Assembly (NCBI RefSeq): GCF_014648435.1
Contig: NZ_BMRC01000004.1
Coordinates: 310,001 to 374,000, forward strand
Origin: Nonomuraea spiralis
GTDB lineage: Bacteria; Actinomycetota; Actinomycetes; Streptosporangiales; Streptosporangiaceae
Reading direction: 5' to 3'
DNA length: 64,000 nucleotides
Both the position numbers and the translations under genes were made by a program. A model generated the notes under the pieces. The model saw only the letters and a list, made by a program, of their open reading frames with translations. It did not search any database and was not told the DNA's origin. How positions within the stretch are numbered: the first letter of the stretch is position 1; the number at the start of each line of letters is the position of its first letter. Positions 51,404 through 57,966 of the stretch are shown here, in pieces.

Positions 51404-51728
51404 TCCGTAGGTCCGCAAACGATCTTCAGAGCCGTCCGGACGCGTTCGCCGGGCTGGTCGGCCGTCGCCCCGCCGTTCAGGTTCGTTCGGCTCAGTTCGT
51501 GATCGTCCGTCCGGGTGGCTCCCAAGGCGGCTCCCAGAACGGCCTCCATGTACAGGCTGGCGGCGCAGATCTGGAGCGCGAGTGACTGCCATCCTGGCGC
51601 TATGGCGAAAAGAGTCGACCACGGCTGCGCCCGTAGGCGCCACACCTGTGCCACTCGCCGGAGCGAGGGAGCGGCATCCCCCTGCGGGGGGAGTCACGCC
51701 GGACCGCGGCCCAGAGAAGCTGGCAACC
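51404..51728. other. Gene-free stretch
   Basis: A minus-strand frame of 89 codons (51385-51654) overlaps the previous gene and lacks a ribosome binding site; it is not called. Nothing else is seen. Confidence 0.35.
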
Positions 51729-52157
51729 ATGAGCACTACACCCGCGGCCTACCCACCTGCATTGTCCGTGCCCCCGAGTCGGCTCACCATCTGGGCCGGC
51801 CGAACCATGATCTTGATCGCCGTGGCGCACACCGCCGTGTTCGCCCGCCTCGCTCCCTGGTCTAGCTGGCTCGCCGGGGACCTCCGCAACCGTGCCGCGG
51901 ACAGCGACTCGGTGGCAACGTTCTGGGCGCTGCCCGGTGGATTCGTCGTGGTGCTGGTGCTGCTAGGACTACTGGTGGCACGGGCGGGGCGGCAGGGACA
52001 ACACGTCCCCGGGTATGTCGGCTGGGTGATCCTCGCCTGGGGAGCGCTGGCCGTCAGCCTGATCGGACCGAGCGGTTTCCTTCTCGCAGCCGTCCCGGCC
52101 GGGCTGCTCATTGCGGCGAACATCACCGCCAGACGACACCCCCACGCTTCGTCCTGA
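51729..52157 (+). CDS. DUF6463-like membrane protein
   Basis: From ATG 51729 the 142-residue product has four helices (about 21-38, 68-88, 98-118, 120-135). RLTIWAGRTMILIAVAHTAVF matches the opening of actinomycete DUF6463 proteins. Function unknown. Structured repeat copy B begins 173 bases downstream. Confidence 0.68.
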   Translation: MSTTPAAYPPALSVPPSRLTIWAGRTMILIAVAHTAVFARLAPWSSWLAGDLRNRAADSDSVATFWALPGGFVVVLVLLGLLVARAGRQGQHVPGYVGWVILAWGALAVSLIGPSGFLLAAVPAGLLIAANITARRHPHASS

Positions 52158-52330
52158 GCAAGTCTCGCCGGTCGCCCACCTCTAACGGCTCCCGCTGATC
52201 GCAATGCTCAAGGACTTGCCTTGGCTTGGAAGCAGACCGCAACCACATTGCCCGGTGGGCCAGGGCTGAAGAACGAAGCCCTGGACCGTCGATCGCCCCC
52301 GACTTGTACGGCGGCGGACCATGCCGTGGC

Positions 52331-52542
52331 GATCGTGAGGGTCGCATCTGTGCGGTGGCGCGGCAACCCCGGTCGGAGCGACCGGTTGGTACGACGCGGC
52401 GGGCGTGCGGTGCCCGGCCCGGTGTCCCGCCGCCGTTCGGGACCGGCCCCCAGGCCGCACGCCCGGACGGCGGGCGGGCGGAGGGCCGGAGGTGCGGCGG
52501 CACGCCGCGCCACCGCCTTGATACCTACAAGCACAATTCGGC
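52331..52542 (+). repeat. Structured GC-rich repeat, copy B
   Basis: This copy aligns with 41924-42106 over its length, including GCATCTGTGCGG near the start and CAATTCGGC at the end. Copy B carries about 33 extra bases that themselves form a hairpin (CCGGTCG-gag-CGACCGG). Its core keeps the GCGTGCGG/CCGCACGC stem; the inner hairpin here is GGTGTCCCG...CGGGACC, with both arms altered relative to copy A. It lies in a gene-free stretch from 52158 to 52803. Confidence 0.6.
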
Positions 52543-52803
52543 AGTGCTTCAACCCTCAAGACATCCACAGCTGTTCGCTGCCGTCTCGACATACTGGCCG
52601 CGGTGTGAACATGGTGCCGTCCATCCACCAGCATCCATGATCGTCCGAGACCGTTGTCAGCAACTGCTTAACAGTCTCGGCCTTCAGCCGAAGGTGTCCA
52701 GCGGCGAGAGGACCCGCACCGCAAGGCAGTCAGCCCCGAGGAGAGGAAGCGTCACGCCAGCATGATCTTCGCCCTCTGCCTGTCCGCTGCATACGCTGTC
52801 GCC

Positions 52804-53334
52804 ATGCTGCCCGACTTCGCCTATCACCCGGACCCGCTCAATACGGGATCGGTGACGGCATCTGATGCCACCTGCGTGTGTTGTGGGGAACAACGGGGCT
52901 ACGTTTACACAGGGCCGGTCTACTGCGTCGAGTCTCTCGCCAGCGAGCCATGCCCCTGGTGCATCGCGGATGGAAGCCTCGCAGTCCGCTTCGACGCCAC
53001 GTTCGTGGATGGGTATGACGCCCCAAGCGGCGTCCCAACGGAGAAGATCGAAATCATCAGCCGCCGAACTCCCGGTTTCTCCACTTGGCAGGGAAACCGT
53101 TGGCTGTATCACTGTGGCGACGGAGCTGCATACCTCGGCGCAGTCGGGGCACCAGAACTCGTTGCTTACCCGGATGCACAGGAGATGCTGCGCTTCGAGG
53201 AATCCACTGGTGGATGGCCTTGCGAGCAAGTAGATGGCTTCCTTGCTGCGCTCGACAAGGATGGCAACCCAACCGGTTATCTGTTCAGGTGCCGCAACTG
53301 CGGGATCCACATGGCGTACGCGGACTACACCTGA
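52804..53334 (+). CDS. CbrC (UPF0167) family protein
   Basis: From ATG 52804 the 176-residue protein reads MLPDFAYHPDPLNTGSV and keeps three Cys pairs (CVCCGE, CPWC, CRNC) of the CbrC family, probably zinc-binding. CbrC proteins have been linked to colicin E2 tolerance in Escherichia coli. The 14 codons upstream in frame are unlikely to be used. It is inside the tRNA-bounded interval. Confidence 0.82.
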   Translation: MLPDFAYHPDPLNTGSVTASDATCVCCGEQRGYVYTGPVYCVESLASEPCPWCIADGSLAVRFDATFVDGYDAPSGVPTEKIEIISRRTPGFSTWQGNRWLYHCGDGAAYLGAVGAPELVAYPDAQEMLRFEESTGGWPCEQVDGFLAALDKDGNPTGYLFRCRNCGIHMAYADYT

Positions 53335-53539
53335 CCTTGCCCCAATCACGTTTATCACGATCACCTCGACGCTGGAGATCCCCACCAGCGCGTGGCGGTG
53401 CGGGCCGCGCCCGGCCGAAGAGCCGCGGCACGGCCAGCGACCGCCGGACGCGTGGGGGGCGCCCTTGGCCTCTGTGGAGGTATTGCTTATCCGCGCTTGT
53501 GCCCGCGCTTCGAGCCAGGCAGGTGGTAGAACGCTCCCT

Positions 53540-53745
53540 GTGGACGAGCGGCGGGATCGGCTGAGGGCGCTGGGTGAGTTGCTGCGGAGGCTTCGGCGGG
53601 AAGCCGGCCTCACTGGTCAGGATCTTGCAGCCCGAACGCAGGTGTCACAGCCTACGATCTCTCGGATCGAGACCGGGCAGTTGCTTCCAGCGCCCGAGAC
53701 GGTAGAGCGCTTGGTCAGTGCGCTCGGACGCCGGGAAGATTTCTT
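53540..53745 (+). pseudogene. Truncated XRE-type regulator
   Basis: From GTG 53540 the frame gives RLRALGELLRRLRREAGL and QVSQPTISRIETGQLLPAPE, a complete helix-turn-helix. The rest of the regulator is missing. At about 53745 the sequence becomes integrase coding sequence in another frame, so the gene has been cut by a recombination event. Confidence 0.65.
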
Positions 53746-54691
53746 TCGGCAAGTACGCCACCGACTGGATCAAGGAACGGCCCAACCTACGCCCGCGCAC
53801 GATCGAGCTGTACGGCTACCTGTTCCGCACGCACCTCAAGCCCACCTTCGGGGACAAGCCGCTCAGCGAGATCAAGGAGCCGCATGTCCGGCAATGACGG
53901 AAGAAGCTCCTCGACAACGGCGTCAGCGAAGTGACTCTCGCCAAGGCATACCGACTCTCAAGGCGATCCTGTCCGCAGCTGTGGACGACCAGCTCATCAA
54001 GCGCAACCCATGCCGGATCAAGGGCGCAGGCCAGGAGAAATCCCCTGAAAGGCCGGTGCTCACGGTCGCCCAGGTGTACCGAATCGTCGAGGTGATCGAA
54101 CCCCGCTACCGCGCCCTGGTCCTCCTCGGCACATTCGCGAGTCTCCGCTGGGGCGAGCTGACCGGCCTCCAACGGCGAGACCTCGACCTCGACACCGGAA
54201 CCGTCAAGGTGGAACGCCAGCTCATCCAGATCACCGGCAAGGGACTCACCTTCACCGACCCCAAATCAGCAGCCGGCAAGCGCACCGTCGCCATCCCAGA
54301 CCTGATCATCGACGAACTCAAGGCCCACGTGGAGGACTTCGCCATTGACGGCGACGACGGTCTGATCTTCGTAGGCCCCGACAACGGCCCGCTCCGCAAC
54401 ACCAACTTCAACCGCCGCGTCTGGACCAAGGCCCTCCAGGACGCCGACCTACCGAAGATCCACTTTCACGACCTGAGGCACACCGGCAACACCCTCGCCG
54501 CCAGCGTCGGCGCCTCCATCCGGGAACTGAGGGCCCGCATGGGCCACTCCAGCACCCGAGCCGCCCTGATCTACCAGCACTCCACGGACGAACGTCAACG
54601 CGAGGTGGCACGCAAGCTCGACGAGCTGGCAAGGGGAGCCCTCAGCACATCAGGCACGCAACGGGCACGACCCCAGAACAAGGCCCACTAA
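53746..54691 (+). pseudogene. Tyrosine site-specific integrase, broken
   Basis: The SAM-like core-binding domain starts abruptly as FGKYATDWIKERPNLRPRTIELYGYLFRTHL, lacking the N-terminus. A stop (TGA at 53895-53897) and a frameshift near 53950 follow. The catalytic domain is then open: RWGELTGLQRRDLDL (first Arg), HDLRHTGNTLAA (His-x-x-Arg), RMGHSS (His) and ALIYQHST (nucleophile Tyr). It lies 40 bases from tRNA-Ala, the classical attachment site. The upstream XRE fragment is fused in frame with the C-terminal half only by chance. Confidence 0.8.
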
Positions 54692-54696
54692 AGATC

Positions 54697-54725
54697 AAAA
54701 GCCCAGGCCGATGACCTGGGCTTTT
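54697..54725 (+). terminator. Integrase-associated terminator, right copy
   Basis: An 11-bp perfect stem (54697-54707 with 54715-54725), loop CCGATGA, ending in CTTTT. It lies between the integrase and the 3' end of tRNA-Ala. Confidence 0.8.
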
Positions 54726-54732
54726 GTATGAG

Positions 54733-54805
54733 TGGAGCCTAGGAGATTCGAACTCCTGACATCCTGCTTGCAAAGCAGGCGCTCTGCCAACTGAGCTAAG
54801 GCCCC
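54733..54805 (-). tRNA. tRNA-Ala (anticodon TGC)
   Basis: The 73-base gene reads GGGGCCTTAGCTC at the 5' end and ends CTAGGCTCCA without encoded CC-A extension. The acceptor stem pairs fully (one G-T), the anticodon stem is CTGC/GCAG with loop TTTGCAA, and the T-arm is CAGGAGTTCGAATCTCCTA. The 3' half is duplicated at 47435-47475, showing use as an integration site. The intact gene remains functional. Confidence 0.97.
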
Positions 54806-54820
54806 TTCGACGAAGATAGC

Positions 54821-55549
54821 TTACCGGGCCGAGGAAGCCACCTGCGTCGTACCGAGGTCGTCGCTCAGGACCAAGCCTGGGACGTCCGCCATCGAGTCCA
54901 GGATGTGCGTGGCTCCGCCCTTGAGCAGGCGCTCCCTGCTGTGCACCCCCGTCATCAGGCCTGCCACCACGGACGCTCCGGCCCGGCGTCCGCAGAGCAT
55001 GTCGCTCTCCGAGTCGCCGATGACCGCCACGTGGCGTACGTCCTCCACGCCGAGTCGGAGCACGGCGTGCAGGACCATGTCCGGCCAGGGACGGCCGCGG
55101 CCGCCGGCGTCCTCGGGGGAGATGGCGAGGTCGACCTTGTCGTGCCAGCCGAGGACGCCGAGCACGCGGCTCAACGTCGTACGGCTGAAACCGGTGATCA
55201 GGGCGAGCTTGATCCCGGTGCCGCGGAGTTTGTCGAGGACCTCCAGGACTCCGGGCATGGGCACCAGACCGGCACGTTCCAGCGCACCTTCGTAGGAGCG
55301 CTCGAACGTCAGGTTCGCCGCCTGGGCCTGGGCCTCGTTACCGGGGAAGATCCCCCGGAAGACATCGATCTTGGGGCAGCCCCGGGACCGGTGCACGTGA
55401 ACCATGGCACGCGCGTACGCTCCGGTCCCGGGCACTATGCCCTGGGTGGCGATCGCCTCGGCGAAGGCGCGCTCGACCATGGCGATGTCACCGACTGTGG
55501 TGCCTGCCAGGTCCAGGCACGCCAGCTTGATGGGGACGACGTCACTCAT
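54821..55549 (-). CDS. HAD-superfamily phosphonatase-like hydrolase
   Basis: The 242-residue enzyme has HAD motif I DLAGTTV (nucleophile Asp13), motif II Thr in ALITGFSRTT, motif III region and motif IV GDSESDMLCGRRAGA. The layout matches the phosphonatase-like C1-cap group. The substrate is a phosphoester or phosphonate, not defined. It lies downstream of the DLW-39 gene, 15 bases apart, so both are probably one transcript running towards tRNA-Ala. Confidence 0.87.
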   Translation of the reverse strand: MSDVVPIKLACLDLAGTTVGDIAMVERAFAEAIATQGIVPGTGAYARAMVHVHRSRGCPKIDVFRGIFPGNEAQAQAANLTFERSYEGALERAGLVPMPGVLEVLDKLRGTGIKLALITGFSRTTLSRVLGVLGWHDKVDLAISPEDAGGRGRPWPDMVLHAVLRLGVEDVRHVAVIGDSESDMLCGRRAGASVVAGLMTGVHSRERLLKGGATHILDSMADVPGLVLSDDLGTTQVASSAR

Positions 55550-55564
55550 CGCCTCGCCGGTCGG

Positions 55565-55684
55565 TTAGTTCTCGCTGCCGGTCGCCTCGGTCCAGAGATC
55601 AAGCTCGGCGCGGTCGGCCTGCACCTTACGCCAGATCAGCAACCCCCCAAGGGCGATCAGCGCCAGAACGAGCAGCTTCTTCAC
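55565..55684 (-). CDS. DLW-39 family microprotein
   Basis: The 39-residue protein starts at GTG 55684: MKKLLVLALIALGGLLIW, then RKVQADRAELDLWTEATGSEN. Its length and the AELDLWTEAT motif define the DLW-39 family of actinobacterial microproteins. There is one membrane helix (residues 3-18). The function is unknown, but the gene is conserved near gyrA/tRNA genes, so this marks core chromosome. Confidence 0.9.
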   Translation of the reverse strand: MKKLLVLALIALGGLLIWRKVQADRAELDLWTEATGSEN

Positions 55685-56591
55685 GGTGTGACCCCACTTC
55701 TTCGACGGCCTCACCTGCCGGGGTGAGACCCAACGGTTGACATGCAGCCTAGCAAGGGATGGCTGTGCTCCTTGTGTTCGCACGAACCAGATGTGCGGCT
55801 TGTGCGTAGAACGAGCTTTCAGCCCGGCCTGGATCACCCCTTTGACCCCGGCTTATACCCACCCCGTCCCGGGCAACCTGCCAATCACTTCGGACAACAT
55901 CCCGATCATGCCAAATATCCCGTCACCTCGCGCACCGAGGTACCCCAGAGAGGGGATGGTCACGTTCCCGCTCACCCTGGGGACACCACCGGGGGGTATG
56001 GGGGAAGGGAGTGGTCGCGGTCAAGACCGGGGCGACACCGCCTGGGGGAGCGATGGGGCGGATGCCAGCGCTGGTGGCCGGTGTCGGCATTTATGCCGGC
56101 CTGCATGCCGGTGGATGAGGTCGGGCCTGACTGGCGCGGATATGGAAGAACGCGAATACGGAAAAAGCAGGGCAGGTCTCTGGCGAAGTCAGCGCGACCG
56201 AGCAGGTCAGCTTCGTGCTCGCCACCAGATCAGCTTCGCGCTCGCCACCAGATCCGCTTCGTGCCCGGCCTGGCCGTCATGACGGCCAGGCCATCTCGAA
56301 GGGCCAGTTGCTCACGGATGGGATCCAGGCAATGCTCCTCGCGTCCCGGCCCTCGCGTCCCGGTCCCCGGGTCCTGGTCCCGACTTCTGGTCCCGGGTTC
56401 TGGTCATCGGGCCGCGTCCTTTGGGGCGCGTTTCTCGGTGCCATGAGGGTGGCCGGGGCGGGCGCAGAGCTCGCGTTCGCACTCCCGCGCAGGTCCGCCG
56501 TTCAGAGGTGGGCGGAGGTGCGGGAGCGGGTCGACGTACGGGAGAGAGGGCGGGCGTCCGGGGAGGGTGATGTGAATCTCACAACTCGGGC
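55685..56591. other. Long gene-free stretch with repeats
   Basis: More than 900 bases lack a supportable gene; plus-strand frames here are Arg/Pro/Ser-rich without ribosome binding sites. It contains the 23-base tandem repeat at 56208-56268 and a run of CTGGTCCCG-like degenerate units at about 56340-56410. G-rich tracts appear near 55970-56010. Neither tRNA-Ile nor gyrA is present. Confidence 0.45.
56208..56268. repeat. 23-base tandem repeat
   Basis: Two full units (56208-56230 and 56231-56253, one base different) and a partial third unit contain CAGCTTCG[T/C]GCTCGCCACC. The length is divisible neither by three nor by a helical turn, arguing against coding and operator roles. It is probably a slippage product. 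Confidence 0.65.
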
Positions 56592-56623
56592 TTGCATACC
56601 CTAGGGGGGTAGGGTGTTAGACT
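56592..56623 (+). promoter_or_regulatory. Copper operon promoter with dyad operator
   Basis: TTGCAT (56592-56597) and TTAGAC/TAGACT (56617-56623) frame a perfect dyad ACCCTA-GGGGGG-TAGGGT (56598-56615). The -35/-10 spacing of 19-20 bases and a metal-type G-rich dyad inside it are typical of MerR/CueR- or CsoR-controlled copper promoters. No csoR or cueR gene lies next to it. Confidence 0.6.
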
Positions 56624-56662
56624 CTGGGGCAGAGAGTGGAACGAGGGACCAGGGAGATTGAC

Positions 56663-56872
56663 ATGAGCACCGCCACCTACACCGTCAAGGGCATGACCTG
56701 CGGCCACTGCGTCAGCTCGGTCAAGGAGGAGGTCGGCGGCGTCGCGGGTGTCACCGGCGTCGACGTCGACCTGGCCAGCGGCCTTCTGACGGTGACCAGC
56801 GACAACGAGGTCGACGCCGCCCAGATCGCCGCCGCGGTCGAGGAGGCCGGGTACGAGGTGGCGAACCAGTGA
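56663..56872 (+). CDS. copZ: CopZ-type copper chaperone
   Basis: The 69-residue single HMA domain has KGMTCGHC with metal-binding Cys13 and Cys16. It delivers Cu(I) to the copper ATPase. ATG 56663 has GGGAG upstream. It is the first gene of the copper operon and its stop overlaps the next start by four bases (GTGA). Confidence 0.93.
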   Translation: MSTATYTVKGMTCGHCVSSVKEEVGGVAGVTGVDVDLASGLLTVTSDNEVDAAQIAAAVEEAGYEVANQ

Positions 56873-57855
56873 ACACGGCGGCCAAACTCGGCTCCTACGT
56901 CCTGGGGCTCGCCGTCGTCTTCGGCGGGGCCCTGGGCGTGGGCCGAGCGGTCGGCCCGGTGGGCCAGGAGCCGCCGAAGGAGAGCCACGCGGCCATGGCC
57001 GAGAGCCAGGAGCACGGCGACGGGCAGGACACGCCGAAGCAGACGTCCGACGAGGCCGGCAAGACCGGCAGTACCAGCACTACCAGTGAGACCAGCAATA
57101 CCAGCGAGATCAGTGATACCCCTGGGGGGCTACAAGTGTCGCAGAACGGATACACCCTCAACCCGTTGACCCCGATCGAGACCGGCAAGACCACCGACTT
57201 CCGTTTCACGGTAACCGGGCCGAGCGGCCGTCCGGTGACCGACTACCAGGTCGAGCACGACAAGAAGCTGCACTTCATCGTGGTCTCCCGTGACCTCACG
57301 ACCTTCCTGCACGTGCACCCGGAGATGACGCCCGACGGCATCTGGTCGGTCGGGCTGACGTTGCCGGAGGCGGGGGCGTACCGGGCATTTGCCGACTTCG
57401 CGCCGACGGGCGGCGAGAAGCTGACGCTCGGCGCCGACCTGCAGGCCGCGGGCGACTACCGGCCGAAGCCGCTGCCCGAGGCGAGCCGGGCCTCGAAGGT
57501 CGGCGACTACACTGTGAGCCTCGACGGAGAGCTGGTCCCGGGGCAGGCGAGCAAGCTCACCCTCTCGGTGAGCAAGGACGGCGAGCCGGTCACCGATCTG
57601 CAGCCCTACCTGGGCGCGTTCGGTCACCTGGTCGCCCTTCGCGCCGGCGATCTGGCCTACCTGCACGTACACCCGGAGCAGAGCGACAAGGCCGGGCCGC
57701 AGATCACCTTCTACGCCGAGGTGCCGAGCGTCGGCGACTACCGGCTGTTCCTCGACTTCAAGCACGGGGACGAGGTCCGTACGGCGGACTTCACCGTGCG
57801 CGCCGCCCAGGGCGGCGCGACCACCGCGGAGCCGTCAGCCCCGCACGGCCACTGA
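56869..57855 (+). CDS. Secreted His-rich copper-associated protein
   Basis: The 328-residue protein has an N-terminal membrane anchor (residues 7-27), a Ser/Thr/Glu-rich linker (TSTTSETSNTSE), and two beta-sandwich-like modules. Each has a FLHVHPE or YLHVHPE motif (TTFLHVHPEMTP, LAYLHVHPEQSD) and strand TLSVSKDGEPV. The tail ends HGH. The paired HVHPE motifs are good Cu-ligand candidates. Such proteins commonly sit between copZ and copA in actinomycetes. Role as periplasmic-side copper binder is inferred. Confidence 0.78.
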   Translation: MNTAAKLGSYVLGLAVVFGGALGVGRAVGPVGQEPPKESHAAMAESQEHGDGQDTPKQTSDEAGKTGSTSTTSETSNTSEISDTPGGLQVSQNGYTLNPLTPIETGKTTDFRFTVTGPSGRPVTDYQVEHDKKLHFIVVSRDLTTFLHVHPEMTPDGIWSVGLTLPEAGAYRAFADFAPTGGEKLTLGADLQAAGDYRPKPLPEASRASKVGDYTVSLDGELVPGQASKLTLSVSKDGEPVTDLQPYLGAFGHLVALRAGDLAYLHVHPEQSDKAGPQITFYAEVPSVGDYRLFLDFKHGDEVRTADFTVRAAQGGATTAEPSAPHGH

Positions 57856-57955
57856 GCCGCTGAGCCACTGAGACACCAAAACGCCGAAGACATCAGAACG
57901 CCGAGAACACCGAAACCCCAAGACGCCGAACCCCCAAGACACTGAGACGATGAGA
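57856..57955. repeat. Degenerate short repeats between copper genes
   Basis: The spacer between the secreted protein gene and copA consists of loosely repeated units such as CACTGAGAC, GAGACACC, AACGCCGA and AACCCCAAGACGCCGAA. It is A+C-rich and has no stem. It looks like slippage-expanded sequence. The copA ribosome binding site GAAAGGAG follows. Confidence 0.55.
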
Positions 57956-57966
57956 AAGGAGAGGTG

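Noticed and set aside
51385..51654. 89-codon minus-strand frame
   Set aside because: Overlaps the end of the gene at 50891, no ribosome binding site, no recognised sequence.
47593..53334. A complete conjugative or phage element between the tRNA scars
   Set aside because: No replication, transfer, excision or phage genes are present; only hypothetical proteins, CbrC and a peptidase remain.
56208..56268. Possible CRISPR array
   Set aside because: The units are directly adjacent with no spacers and no cas genes exist in the window.
55685..56600. Search for tRNA-Ile or gyrA next to tRNA-Ala
   Set aside because: No cloverleaf sequence or gyrA coding sequence is present.
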